Part shown: piece by piece, positions 9,730-18,823 of the stretch
Layout: every line of letters begins with the position of its first letter
Position numbering within the stretch: the first letter of the stretch is position 1
Assembly: GCF_030315745.1 (NCBI RefSeq)
Contig: NZ_JASXSH010000004.1
Span: 124,001-188,000 of the forward strand
DNA: 64,000 nucleotides
Direction: 5' to 3'
Origin: Gordonia heveisoli
Lineage (GTDB): Bacteria > Actinomycetota > Actinomycetes > Mycobacteriales > Mycobacteriaceae
Program-made: the position numbers and the translations under genes
Notes under the pieces: generated by a model
Told to the model about the DNA's origin: nothing
What the model saw: only the letters and a program-made list of their open reading frames with translations
Databases searched by the model: none

Positions 9730-9798
9730 GTGCTGATTCGTAGCAGCCCACGGCCGGCTCCGCAGAGAAAGGGCCGGATTGGCCGAAACCGGGTCCGG

Positions 9799-10962
9799 TC
9801 AGCCGAAGTAGATGCCGCCGCGACGGCTCAGCATGCGGAACAACGTCTGCTGGATCTCTTCCCGGACATGGTCGGTCAGATCGAAGACGACCATCGGGTC
9901 GTCGGCCGACGACTCGTCGTAGCCGCCGGTCTCGATCGGCCGGCCGAAGTGGATGTGCCACTTCGACGGCAGCGGGATGACGCCGAGCGGTCCCAGCCAT
10001 GGGAACAGCGGTGTGACCGGGAAGTAGGGCAACCCGAGGACCTTGGCCAACGGCTTGAGGTCGGCGAGCATCGGATAGATCTCCTCCGAGCCGACGATCG
10101 ACACCGGGATGATCGGCGCGGCGTTACGCAGCGCGGTGGTGACGAATCCACCACGACCGAAGCGTTGCAGCTTGTAGCGATCCTTGTACGGCTTGCCGAT
10201 CCCCTTGTAACCCTCCGGCCATACCGCGGTCAGTTCCCCGGCGCGCAGCAGCCGATCGGCGTCGTGGTTGCACGCCAGGGTGGCGCCGATCCGGCGCGCG
10301 ACCTCCCCGATCACCGGGGTGTCGAAGGCCATGTCGGCGGCCAGCAGGCGGAGGTGGCGGCCGGTCGGATGGTTGTCGCGGACCGCGACCGACGTCATGA
10401 TCGCGTCGATGGGGATGGTCCCCGCGTGGTTGGCGACGAGCAGTGCGCCACCCTCGACGGGCAGATTCTCGATTCCGGTGACTTCAACCCGGAACCACTT
10501 CTCGTAGACCTGACGGATCGCGGGCAGCCAGACGGACTCGGTGAAATGCGGATCGAAACCGAAGTCGTCGACCTCGTATTCGCCGGCCATCCGTTCCCGG
10601 ATGAAGCCTGCGGTCGCGGTCAGCGAGTCGGCGACCGCACCCCGGATCCCGCCGAGGCTGAACAGCGGCGGCGACTTCGGCTCGCGATGATCGATACCGA
10701 GCGCCTCGTCGGACAGGGCGACCTCGTCGCTGATCGGCGTGATCTCCGCAGGCGGTCGACCGAAGCCGTCGGTGTTGGGGTGTCCGGCCGAGCTGGGTGA
10801 ACCCTGTTGCCGCACAGGAGGTTTGCCGGGCTGTTGACTCGGATGTCGGCGGCGGACACGGTCACGGTCACCCGTGGCATTGGCAGAACCGGGAGAGGCA
10901 TAGAGCTGGATGACCTTGGCGGTACGCGCGTCGGACAGTCCACCACTACCCAAGATGCTCAC
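9799..10962 (-). CDS. Lysophospholipid acyltransferase-like (PlsC family) protein
   Basis: Probable membrane-associated glycerolipid acyltransferase of 387 residues. The acyltransferase block begins near residue 170 with VANHAGTIPID, a variant of the usual HX4D motif with two extra residues, followed by a WPEGYKG block equivalent to EGxxK. The first 130 residues are low-complexity and polar. GTG at 10962 (VSILGSGGLSDARTAK) follows a GACGGGG site; the frame stays open further upstream but that part reads as non-coding. It sits beside the SDR gene in the same order as Rv0502-Rv0501 in mycobacteria. The acyl acceptor is not predictable. Confidence 0.85.
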   Translation of the reverse strand: MSILGSGGLSDARTAKVIQLYASPGSANATGDRDRVRRRHPSQQPGKPPVRQQGSPSSAGHPNTDGFGRPPAEITPISDEVALSDEALGIDHREPKSPPLFSLGGIRGAVADSLTATAGFIRERMAGEYEVDDFGFDPHFTESVWLPAIRQVYEKWFRVEVTGIENLPVEGGALLVANHAGTIPIDAIMTSVAVRDNHPTGRHLRLLAADMAFDTPVIGEVARRIGATLACNHDADRLLRAGELTAVWPEGYKGIGKPYKDRYKLQRFGRGGFVTTALRNAAPIIPVSIVGSEEIYPMLADLKPLAKVLGLPYFPVTPLFPWLGPLGVIPLPSKWHIHFGRPIETGGYDESSADDPMVVFDLTDHVREEIQQTLFRMLSRRGGIYFG

Positions 10963-11205
10963 CCCGTCTCTCGTCTTGCGGTCTGGTCTCGCCCGAATTC
11001 CACCGGCCGTTGCAACCGCTCCGGATATCGAAATTCGACAACAGAGTCGGGAACGATTGACCAAGCATACCGACCAACACACCGGGCCTGTGTTTCGAGT
11101 TTAGAGGTCTCAGTGACGTTGCGCACCTTCGGCCAGAACCTTGTGCACAGCTCACAATCGGAATCCGCCGCTGTGCGTTCTTCACCCCCCGCGAATACGT
11201 CGCGA

Positions 11206-12270
11206 TCACTGCAATTGATGCGCCGCGGCCACGAGCCGTTTCTCGAATCCTCGCCACGATTCGGCCCCGAGTACCGGCGTGACGCCGCTACGGGCGATGA
11301 AGTCGTCGAGTGTGTCGGAGGTGGTGAAACGGGGCACGAAACCCAACTCTGTCCGCATCCGCGTGGTGTCCAGCACTCGGCCATAGGTCAGGAACTCGGT
11401 TTGCGAAGTCCGCAGGCGGGCCGACCGCAGATCCTGGAAGACACCGGTGATCGGCGCCAGAAGTCCACCGGGAACCGGCAATTCGATGTGCCCGACGCGC
11501 CGGATGGCCTGCGTCAGCGTGACCACCCCTTCACCGGCGATGTTGAATGTGCCGGTACTCGGCGAGAGCGTCACATGCTCCATGGCCGCCAGCGCGTCCT
11601 CTTCGTGGAGGAACTGCAGCCGCGGCTGGTAGCCGATCACGGTCGGCACGATCGGCATCGACAGATAGGAACTCATCCGCGTGTTGATGCGGGCACCGAG
11701 CATCGCCTGCGGCCGCACGATCGTGATCGCGATGTCGGGGCGGCGGCGGCCGAGACCGCGCACATAACCCTCGACGTCGAGTAGATCTCGACCGTAACCG
11801 CGCTTCGGTTCGCGCACCGCGGCGGTCCCCTCGGCGAAATGCGAGGGATCACGACTCGACGCGCCGTAGACCATCGCCGTCGAACGCAGCACGAGTCGCT
11901 TCACCGACGGGGTGCGCTGGCAGGCGGCACACACCTGCATCGCCCCGACGACGTTGAACTCCTTGATCGCCGCGGAGTGCGCGGCGGTGTCCATGATCGA
12001 GGTCGCGGCATGGACCACCGTGTCGACCTCGTAGCCGGCGAGCGTCTTCGCGATCGCCGGCCTGCGGATGTCCAGGCGCAGGAACTCCGCACGACCCATC
12101 CGGCGCAGGAGATCCTTGCGCGGCACCCGGGAGTCGACGGCGAGCACCCGCTCGATGTCGGGGTTGGCGGCCAGTCGTGCCACCAGATAGCCACCCAAGA
12201 AGGTCGATGCGCCGGTGACGAGGACGGTTCGCGGCTTCGGGGCCGCCTCAGAGGCGGGCGTGTCGGGCAT
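11206..12270 (-). CDS. NAD(P)-dependent epimerase/SDR-family protein with atypical active site
   Basis: Extended short-chain dehydrogenase/reductase of 354 residues. The N-terminal nucleotide motif is TGASTFLGGYL (near residue 19), followed by LDIRRP and VHAA strands. The expected YxxxK is replaced by YGRDL in KRGYGRDLLDVEG, so the lysine is missing. It resembles the mycobacterial protein called GalE2, although UDP-galactose activity cannot be inferred. Codirectional with the acyltransferase, 243 bp upstream of it; that gap holds no convincing gene. Confidence 0.85.
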   Translation of the reverse strand: MPDTPASEAAPKPRTVLVTGASTFLGGYLVARLAANPDIERVLAVDSRVPRKDLLRRMGRAEFLRLDIRRPAIAKTLAGYEVDTVVHAATSIMDTAAHSAAIKEFNVVGAMQVCAACQRTPSVKRLVLRSTAMVYGASSRDPSHFAEGTAAVREPKRGYGRDLLDVEGYVRGLGRRRPDIAITIVRPQAMLGARINTRMSSYLSMPIVPTVIGYQPRLQFLHEEDALAAMEHVTLSPSTGTFNIAGEGVVTLTQAIRRVGHIELPVPGGLLAPITGVFQDLRSARLRTSQTEFLTYGRVLDTTRMRTELGFVPRFTTSDTLDDFIARSGVTPVLGAESWRGFEKRLVAAAHQLQ

Positions 12271-12368
12271 ACCTCAGGCTATCGTCCCGGTGCCGGATCC
12301 CGCCGGGCGAGCGCCGACCGGTGTCCACGTAGCCGGCGGCGCGAGCAGGCGGGGTACCCGCGAATGCA

Positions 12369-12397
12369 CGAAGGACCCGCACCAGGCGGGTCCTTCG
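12369..12397 (-). terminator. Stem-loop terminator after bS22
   Basis: A perfect 12-bp stem (CGAAGGACCCGC at 12369-12380 with its complement at 12386-12397) and a 5-base loop, 14 bases beyond the bS22 stop on the minus strand. No U-tract follows, as is common for actinobacterial terminators. Confidence 0.75.
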
Positions 12398-12410
12398 AGA
12401 CGTGAAGCGC

Positions 12411-12512
12411 TTATTTGCCGAGCTTGCGACGCTGCACCCGAGTCCGACGCAGCAGCTTGCGGTGCTTCTTCTTCGACATGCGCTTGCGGCGCTTCTTGAT
12501 CACTGAACCCAT
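12411..12512 (-). CDS. Small ribosomal subunit protein bS22
   Basis: A 33-residue, extremely basic protein beginning [19 protein letters not shown] and ending RRKLGK. From memory this is essentially the actinobacterial ribosomal protein bS22 (AURKAIP1/COX24 domain), seen in mycobacterial ribosome structures near the decoding region. A TGAGGAAG ribosome site precedes the ATG and a strong stem-loop follows the TAA. It lies between the SDR gene and the small HTH protein, as in mycobacteria. It is easily missed because of its length. Confidence 0.93.
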
Positions 12513-12723
12513 CGGGGTGCTTCCTCACGATTGATGCTGTTGTTGTCCTATCCCGGTCACCCTCACCTCGCCGCACGCGTCGCGCGACGCGAGGAGTCCG
12601 GGGAACCCAACGATCAAGACTACCGGGCGGGGTGGGCGATCGAAAAATCACCCGGCGCGGAAAACGCGAACGGCTCCCGCGGCGGCGAAGGCCACCCCGG
12701 GAGCCGATTGCGGAAAATGACTA

Positions 12724-12957
12724 TCAGCCTGCGTCGAAGTACGACGTCTCCAGGTAATCGTGCACCGCCTTGGCGTGCACACGGAACGACCGGCCGACAC
12801 GCACCGCGGGCAGTTCGCCGTTGTGCACGAGTCGGTAAACGGTCATCTTGGAGACGCGCATCAGCGACGCCACTTCGGCAACGGTGAGGAACTGCGAACC
12901 CGATGCCGCATTGCTCACTCCGCTTGTCCTGTCACCAGGAGTATCTGCAGGTGCCAT
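12724..12957 (-). CDS. Excisionase/MerR-like helix-turn-helix DNA-binding protein
   Basis: A 77-residue protein made almost entirely of one excisionase-family winged HTH: FLTVAEVASLMRVSKMTVYR, then LPAVRVGRSFRVH. The first 20 residues are polar, so GTG at 12915 (VSNAASG) is an alternative start to ATG at 12957. No phage genes are nearby; a small chromosomal HTH protein next to bS22 and proC is a standing feature of mycobacteria, so it is more likely a resident regulator than an excisionase. Targets unknown. The 209 bp upstream are AT-rich and should hold its promoter. Confidence 0.88.
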   Translation of the reverse strand: MAPADTPGDRTSGVSNAASGSQFLTVAEVASLMRVSKMTVYRLVHNGELPAVRVGRSFRVHAKAVHDYLETSYFDAG

Positions 12958-13166
12958 GAATCACTCATACCTCCGGTGCACGCGTCGCGGCCGCAGGCTT
13001 CCCCTCCTGCGGACATCAGACACGCACGTGCTTTGAGCAGCTTAGCGTGGCAGATGTGAAAAAAGCGACGTGAGTTGTCAAGAAATTGTGTCCGATTTCA
13101 GCTTTGGCACAACATGCTGGGGTTTAGCCGCAATTCGACCACTATTTCCGGAGTGTCATCGTGTCG

Positions 13167-14015
13167 TCATGAGCCGTTTGAGGCCCCTAAACCCTCAACT
13201 TCCACTCGACGTCCGCCTTTGGCGCTCACCGCGGCACAGGCCGCGGTCGCCTGATAGACGGTGGCGCGCAGACCGCCGGACTCGAACTCGCGGATCGCCG
13301 CGGCGGTGGTCCCGCCGGGCGAGGTGACCGCGGCTCGCAGATCCACCGGCGACAGTCCCGAATCACTGAGCATCACCCCGGCCCCGCGGATCGTCTGCAC
13401 GGCCATCTCGGTGGCCTGGGCACGGGTCAGCCCGAGGGCGACACCGGCGTCGATCATCGACTCGGCGAGCAGGAAGACATAGGCCGGGCCGGACCCGGAG
13501 ATCGCGGTGACCGCATCCATCTGCTTCTCCGGCACCACCGCCACCCGGCCGACCGACTTGAGTAGGTTGACCACCGCGTCGAGCTGCTCGGGTCCGACGA
13601 AGCGGCCCGCCGACACCGCCGACATCGCCTCGTTGACCAGCATGCCGGTATTGGGCATCACCCGTACCACCGGAGACCCGGCCTGCAGGGCGCTCTCATA
13701 GCGGAGGAGCGGCAGACCGGCGACCAGGGTGACGGTCACCCGCTCGGACTCACCGTTGTCGTCGGCACCTGCCAGGACCCGCAGGATCTCGTCCACATCG
13801 TCGGGCTTGATGGCCAGGAAGACATACTGCGCACTCTCGACCGCCGTCTTCACGTCGGTCACCAGCACGCCGTACTCGTCGGCGAGCTCGGCCGCGCGGG
13901 TGGGCGCCTTCTCCGCGACGACCAGATTCTTGGTCGGGGTGCCGGAGCCGATCAGCCCGGCCAGTAGTGCTTCGCCGATCTTGCCGCCGCCGATGATGGC
14001 GATGCGCTGAGTCAC
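13167..14015 (-). CDS. proC: Pyrroline-5-carboxylate reductase
   Basis: Final step of proline synthesis: NAD(P)H reduction of 1-pyrroline-5-carboxylate. The 282-residue protein begins with the Rossmann site IAIIGGGKIGEALLAGL and carries the C-terminal family signature region VQTIRGAGVMLSDSG through LRAAVTSPGGTTAAAI. GTG at 14015 lies directly before the first beta strand. The C-terminal extension (GGRRVEVEGLGASNGS) is slightly longer than average. Flanked by the HTH gene and the thioesterase, all on the minus strand. Confidence 0.97.
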   Translation of the reverse strand: MTQRIAIIGGGKIGEALLAGLIGSGTPTKNLVVAEKAPTRAAELADEYGVLVTDVKTAVESAQYVFLAIKPDDVDEILRVLAGADDNGESERVTVTLVAGLPLLRYESALQAGSPVVRVMPNTGMLVNEAMSAVSAGRFVGPEQLDAVVNLLKSVGRVAVVPEKQMDAVTAISGSGPAYVFLLAESMIDAGVALGLTRAQATEMAVQTIRGAGVMLSDSGLSPVDLRAAVTSPGGTTAAAIREFESGGLRATVYQATAACAAVSAKGGRRVEVEGLGASNGS

Positions 14016-14070
14016 GATAGTGCCTTTCTCAGTGATAGAAGTCGGCCGCGAGAGCTGTTGGGCAACGGAG

Positions 14071-14928
14071 CTATTGCGCGGCGGGGATGAGTGCGAGCTG
14101 TCGGGTCTGGGCGACGACGGCCCCGGTCGAGTCCACCACCAGGTGGTCTTCCTCGAACATGCCGGGGCCGACCTCGGTGCTGGAGGCCGCGAATCGCAGC
14201 CAGCCCGGGGCCGGATGGCGGCGCAGGTAGGTGGTCAGCTGAACCGTCGGCGCCCAGCCGAAGATGGCCAGGTTCATCACCACGGGCGGTGAGATGTCGC
14301 CGACCAGCACCGCGAACTCGATGTCGGGTTCGGCCTCCTTGGGCCGCACCCAGCCGATGACCACCGGCTCTCCCTTCTCGCCGCGCACCAGCGGGAAGGT
14401 CGCGGGGTCGAGCACCATGTCCAGCGCCGGACCCAGGTGGATGACGTCGGCGATCGGCGAACCCTCGACCGAGATGCCGTCGGCCGGCGGCTCGACCGGG
14501 CTGTCGTCGAGCACCGACGGTGACGAATGATGCGACGGCCCGCTGTCCGCGTGCGCCATCGTCACCGACGAGGACACCACGGTGCGCCCCTGCTGCACCG
14601 CGTCGACGGTGAGGACCGTGACGGTGCGACCGCGTTTACGGATCGTCACGACGAAGTCGATCTCGGCCGCATCCGGTGCGACGAGATAGTCACTGGAGAT
14701 CGCCACCGGAATCTTCGTCACGGCGTCCGACGCGCGCGGGTCGTCGGCCGGGGTGAGGTCGGCCAGGGCGCGTCGGGCCGCCCGCGCGACGATCATCTGC
14801 AGACTGCCGCCGTGCACCTTGGGGCCGATGGTGAACACCGGGTCGATCACTGCCCGATAGGTGACCTGGTCGGCGCCGGTCCGTCCGATCTCCGTCAGTG
14901 CGCGGACCTCGTCGAGTTTGCTGGCCAT
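14071..14928 (-). CDS. Double-hotdog acyl-CoA thioesterase-like protein
   Basis: A 285-residue protein with two hotdog-like halves. The first contains GPKVHGGSLQMIVARAARRA, typical of TesB-like thioesterases, with substrate-binding strands VAISSDYL and VVTIRKRGRTVTVLTV. The second ends with a second hotdog strand set (FAASSTEVGPGMFEEDHLVV). A polar linker (SGPSHHSSPSV) joins them. The acyl-CoA substrate is not predictable, and a non-catalytic homologue is possible. It belongs to the run syntenic with Rv0495c-Rv0501. Confidence 0.8.
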   Translation of the reverse strand: MASKLDEVRALTEIGRTGADQVTYRAVIDPVFTIGPKVHGGSLQMIVARAARRALADLTPADDPRASDAVTKIPVAISSDYLVAPDAAEIDFVVTIRKRGRTVTVLTVDAVQQGRTVVSSSVTMAHADSGPSHHSSPSVLDDSPVEPPADGISVEGSPIADVIHLGPALDMVLDPATFPLVRGEKGEPVVIGWVRPKEAEPDIEFAVLVGDISPPVVMNLAIFGWAPTVQLTTYLRRHPAPGWLRFAASSTEVGPGMFEEDHLVVDSTGAVVAQTRQLALIPAAQ

Positions 14929-14957
14929 CTATCCACCTTCCGCTGTCGCACCCGACG

Positions 14958-15893
14958 TCATCGGGCGGGCGGCGGCACGACCGAGCGAGCTACCTCGTCG
15001 TGCTGATCCCGTTTCAGGTGCCGCCGGGCAAAATCTAGCGAACGACTCAACAGTGCGCCGCGCTCGGGTTTGGTCCGTGCGCCGGTTGTGTGCACTTCGA
15101 GGACAACCGCGCCGGCGAAATCACTGGCGGCGAGTTTGCGACAGATCTCGGCGCAGGGTTGCCCACCGTCCCCCGGGATGAGGTGCTCGTCGGTGGACGC
15201 ACCGAGCCCGTCGGCGAGGTGCAGATGATTCAGCCGGGAACCCATCCGGTCGAAGAGCGCCAGCGCATCGACGCCCGCGGTCGCGGTATGCGACAGGTCG
15301 AGGGTGTAGTTGCGGTATCCGTCGTCGGTGGGGTCGATGGATTTGCCGAACGCCGACGCCGAACGGCCAGGACCGCCGCCACGGCGGTTCATCCGCTTCA
15401 CCGACCCCTCCCCCGCCCCGAAGAGGCGGTCGGCGCGCATGGGAAACATATTCTCCACGGCGATCGCGACGCTGCTGTTGTCCTCGAGTTCGATGACCGT
15501 GTCGTCGAAGGCCGTCGTGTAGGCACGCTGCCACCGGAACGGCGGATGAACGACCACCGTCGCGGCCCCCAGATCCTCGGCCGCCTGTACGGCCCGCGCG
15601 AGTTTGAGAATCGGGTCCCGGCCCCACACCCGCTGAGTGATCAGCAGACACGGCGCATGGATCGACAACACCGGCAGCTGATACCGCTCGGAAAGGTATT
15701 CGACGTGCCGGATGTCCTGGCTGACCGGGTCACCCCAGACCATGAGTTCGATTCCGTCATAACCGAGTTCGGACGCGTACGCGAAGGCGGCCTCGGTATT
15801 CTGCGGATATACCGACGCCGTCGACAAGCCGACGGGGATCTCGGGCCGGGATGGGTGGCGCGTCACCGGCAGGCGGACCACCTCGTCGGTCAT
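14958..15893 (-). CDS. Sugar phosphate isomerase/epimerase (xylose-isomerase-like TIM barrel)
   Basis: A 311-residue TIM-barrel protein of the AP-endonuclease-2/xylose-isomerase fold. Opening barrel strands are PVGLSTASVYPQNTEAAFAY and GYDGIELMVWGD. Likely metal ligands lie in LSIHAPC, VVHPPFRW, ENMFP, LDLSHTATAG, HLHLADG and GAVVLEVHTTGA. ATG at 15893 overlaps the stop of the upstream membrane protein (ATGA), indicating coupling. The reaction is unknown; the conserved His/Glu/Asp residues suggest an active metal-dependent enzyme. Confidence 0.85.
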   Translation of the reverse strand: MTDEVVRLPVTRHPSRPEIPVGLSTASVYPQNTEAAFAYASELGYDGIELMVWGDPVSQDIRHVEYLSERYQLPVLSIHAPCLLITQRVWGRDPILKLARAVQAAEDLGAATVVVHPPFRWQRAYTTAFDDTVIELEDNSSVAIAVENMFPMRADRLFGAGEGSVKRMNRRGGGPGRSASAFGKSIDPTDDGYRNYTLDLSHTATAGVDALALFDRMGSRLNHLHLADGLGASTDEHLIPGDGGQPCAEICRKLAASDFAGAVVLEVHTTGARTKPERGALLSRSLDFARRHLKRDQHDEVARSVVPPPAR

Positions 15894-17560
15894 CGACTCG
15901 CCAGCAGAACCAGCGGACCGATCGTCACCAGCAACCCGACCCCGAGGGCGAGCAGCGTCGACACCAGGTCGCGACTCTTGTGCACGATGTGGGCGAAGGT
16001 GACGATGCCGAAGATCACCAGCACCGCCAGGATCAGCGCGAAGTAGACATTCCACTTCCACAGTTCGGTGAAGCCCCAGAACAGGCCGACGCCGACGACG
16101 AGTCCACCGACGACCTGTGCCGCGATCAACGCCCAGGCGAATGCGGGCGAATGCTCATCCTCGACGGTCGACGCGCCGTCCTCGGCGGCTGATTCGTTCT
16201 CAGCTGCCGATTCGGAACCCACCGATTCGATACCGCGGGCAGTCGATGGGGTGTCGATCGCCGGTACCGGACCACTCTCCGCCGTATCCGCCTCGACGTC
16301 ACGATCGGCGACCGCGGGACGCGCATCATCGGCCGGCTCGGGCTCGGCGGACGCCTCGGGTGCTTTCGTCACCGGTGAGATCGGCCCGGTCTCGTCGACC
16401 GTCAGCTCGGTGCGGACCGGCTCGATGCTGATCGTGTCGTCGGTGACCTGAGTGTCGTCGGTGACCTGAGTGTCATCGGTGACCTGAGTGTCGTCGGCGT
16501 ACTCCACCTGCGGCTCGACGTCGCCGGCCGGGGCCTCTTCGGCGATCACCGGATCCGATAGGTCATCGGCGGTCTCGGCGTGCGCCGCCTCCGCGGCCGC
16601 CGCACGCCGGGCCGAGCGGTCCCCGCGGGTCACCGGCCCTTGAGGCGGCGTGGACTCCTTCTTCGCCCGCCGGAACCAGCCGCGTTTCGGCTTCTCCTCG
16701 GCCGGCTCCTCTTCGACGTCGGCGAAAGAACGGTAGGCGTCGAAATCCTTGATGTCCTCGACGAAACTCGCGTCGTCCCGGATGCGCAGGGAACCGGTGT
16801 CGGTCCGCTCGGCCTCGCCCGGGCCGTCCTGCTCCTCGTCGGTGGTGTCGAGCGCATAGGAGACCACGTCGTCGGATTCGACGACGACGAGATCATCGTC
16901 CGGCCCCTCCACCACCGGGATGACCCCGGTGACCGCATTCGCCGATGCCGCGTCGGCGACATCGTCGTCGGTCTGCTCGTCGACCGGATGCGCACCACGG
17001 GTGGTCGCACCCAGCCGCTGGGCCAACGCGTCGGAACTGAAGTCGCGGGTGGCGGGAGGCGCCGTCACCGGACGGAAACCGGGCATACCGCTCGCGGTCC
17101 GCATGTCGGAGATCGGACCGGTCCGCTCCACATCGGTCTCCGCCGCATCCGCGGCCCGATCCGACCGGCCCACCCGGTCGACGACCGCACGGTCATCGGA
17201 CTGCCTACGCGCGAGCGGACTGCCCGATCGGGGGAAGGCCGCCGGACGAGGTTCCGCCGGGGCCGGGTCGACGGGTCGGCGCTTATCGGCGGTCGGCGCG
17301 GCCGGACTCGACTGGACCGGACTCGACTGGGCCGGAGTCGACGGGGCAGCGGGCGCGTTCGGGGTCGCAGGTGCGGAATCAGCGGGAATACGTGGGATCT
17401 CGCCGGTCAGTTCCGATACCGAGACGGCACCGTCGCGTCCCGCGCGCCGACGTCCACGGGATTCGGCGCCCCGGCCCGCAGGGCCGTCCGAGCTCTGCGA
17501 CCGTGCCAGCAGTTCGGCCACCGAGATGGGCCGGGAATCGGGTCCCGATTCGTTCGCCAT
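15890..17560 (-). CDS. Large acidic low-complexity protein with C-terminal membrane domain
   Basis: A 556-residue protein. About 470 residues are acidic, Pro/Ala/Asp-rich and probably disordered cytoplasmic sequence. Three hydrophobic segments follow: ALIAAQVVGGLVVGVGLFWG, VYFALILAVLVIFGIVTFA and LLALGVGLLVTIGPLVLLA. A tandem VTDDTQ repeat sits near residues 355-375. An Arg/Lys-rich patch (KPKRGWFRRAKKE) precedes it. It is coupled to the isomerase-like gene and placed like Rv0497 in mycobacteria. Function unknown; a scaffold or envelope role is only a guess. Confidence 0.85.
   Translation of the reverse strand: MANESGPDSRPISVAELLARSQSSDGPAGRGAESRGRRRAGRDGAVSVSELTGEIPRIPADSAPATPNAPAAPSTPAQSSPVQSSPAAPTADKRRPVDPAPAEPRPAAFPRSGSPLARRQSDDRAVVDRVGRSDRAADAAETDVERTGPISDMRTASGMPGFRPVTAPPATRDFSSDALAQRLGATTRGAHPVDEQTDDDVADAASANAVTGVIPVVEGPDDDLVVVESDDVVSYALDTTDEEQDGPGEAERTDTGSLRIRDDASFVEDIKDFDAYRSFADVEEEPAEEKPKRGWFRRAKKESTPPQGPVTRGDRSARRAAAAEAAHAETADDLSDPVIAEEAPAGDVEPQVEYADDTQVTDDTQVTDDTQVTDDTISIEPVRTELTVDETGPISPVTKAPEASAEPEPADDARPAVADRDVEADTAESGPVPAIDTPSTARGIESVGSESAAENESAAEDGASTVEDEHSPAFAWALIAAQVVGGLVVGVGLFWGFTELWKWNVYFALILAVLVIFGIVTFAHIVHKSRDLVSTLLALGVGLLVTIGPLVLLASR
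16435..16497. repeat. 18-bp in-frame tandem repeat (3.5 copies)
   Basis: Unit TGTCGTCGGTGACCTGAG repeats at 16435, 16453 and 16471, plus a half copy. Read on the minus strand it encodes repeated VTDDTQ within the acidic region of the membrane protein. One base differs in the third copy. It is a likely site of length variation between strains. Confidence 0.9.
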
Positions 17561-17770
17561 GAAGTGGCTCTCCGTCCTCGACTACTTGTGTTCTTCCGGC
17601 CGCCGCGCGGACCTTGGGTCACCGGGCCACGCACTCGGGCACCGGGTTGACAACGCCCCGATCGAGGTCGCGGTTCCCGCGCGGCATTCGGTTGCGATCA
17701 ATCACCACGCTACGACCAACCGACCAAGCTCCGACCAACCGCCCAAGCTCCGACCAACCGACCGCGCCAG

Positions 17771-18706
17771 TCAGCCGTTGGTCGGCTGCTTGTCGAGTCG
17801 CCGCAGGATCACACCCTCGCGCAGCGCCCAGGGGCAGATCTCCAGTGTATCGACTCCGAGGGACCGCATGGCCGCCTCGGCGACCAGTGCACCGGCGACC
17901 AGCTGACCGGCCCGGTCGGCACTGACACCTTCGAGTTCGGCACGGTCGTCGCGGGTCATCCGGGAGATGAAGGCGATCAGCTGTCGCAACCCGCTCGCGG
18001 TCAATTGCCGCTTGACCCGCGGCCCGGCACTCGACGGCGCAGCACCGGTCAGCCGGGCCAGCGAACGGAAGGTCTTCGACGTGCCCACCGCGATATCCGG
18101 TTTGCCGGGCGCCAGCAGTTCCTTGGCCGCAGGCCTCAGCTCGGCGTCGAGCCAGTCGCGCAGCACCCCGATCCGTCGCCGGTCGGGCGGATCGCCCGGC
18201 AGCCAGTCCCGGGTGGTGCGCCCCGCCCCGAGCGGCAACGAGAGCGCCACGTCGGGTTCTTCGTCGACCCCGTTGGACATCTCCAGTGATCCACCGCCGA
18301 TGTCGAGGGCCAGGATCCGGCCGGCACTCCAGCCGTGCCAGCGCCGCACCGCCAGCGAAGTCAGCCGCGCCTCGTCGCGGCCCGACAGCACCGTCACCTC
18401 GACACCGGTCTTGTTCGCCACGTCGGCGAGTACCTGATCGGAGTTCGTGGCGTCGCGCACCGCGGAGGTCGCGAACGCCATCACCTGTTCGCACCCGGAG
18501 CTGGTGGCGATGTGGGTGAACTCGTCGATCGACTCGATCAGCTTGATCGCCGCGCGGTCGTTGAGCCGACCGTCGGGGTCGATCTGTTCGGCCAGCCGTA
18601 GCACCGCCTTCGTCGAGCTCATCGGTGTCGGATGGCCGCCGCGATGGGCATCGACAACCAACAGATGGACCGTGTTGCTGCCGACATCGAGAACACCTAG
18701 ACGCAC
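17771..18706 (-). CDS. Ppx/GppA-family exopolyphosphatase or pppGpp phosphatase
   Basis: ASKHA-fold phosphatase of 311 residues acting on polyphosphate or guanosine pentaphosphate. The phosphate-1 loop is [15 protein letters not shown] at the N-terminus, the second loop is [12 protein letters not shown] near residue 130, and the FATSAVRDA strand is typical. Length fits the short actinobacterial Ppx1 type, without the E. coli C-terminal domains. GTG at 18706 is chosen because the first strand starts three residues later. Divergent from the cysteine-rich gene. Regions 17561-17770 upstream of the membrane protein hold only short direct repeats of an ACCAACCGACC kind. Confidence 0.92.
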   Translation of the reverse strand: MRLGVLDVGSNTVHLLVVDAHRGGHPTPMSSTKAVLRLAEQIDPDGRLNDRAAIKLIESIDEFTHIATSSGCEQVMAFATSAVRDATNSDQVLADVANKTGVEVTVLSGRDEARLTSLAVRRWHGWSAGRILALDIGGGSLEMSNGVDEEPDVALSLPLGAGRTTRDWLPGDPPDRRRIGVLRDWLDAELRPAAKELLAPGKPDIAVGTSKTFRSLARLTGAAPSSAGPRVKRQLTASGLRQLIAFISRMTRDDRAELEGVSADRAGQLVAGALVAEAAMRSLGVDTLEICPWALREGVILRRLDKQPTNG

Positions 18707-18823
18707 AGATACAAAATAATGCGTGCCCGATTCAGTCGTTGCATTCGGGTGTGGCAAAAACGACCAGCGATCGCATCCGTTCTGATGCGCGCGCGACGCC
18801 GGTTGGCGGTTACCGTGGTGGAC

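Noticed and set aside
12724..12957. Excisionase of a mobile element
   Set aside because: No integrase, attachment repeats or phage genes nearby; the gene is in a conserved housekeeping setting.
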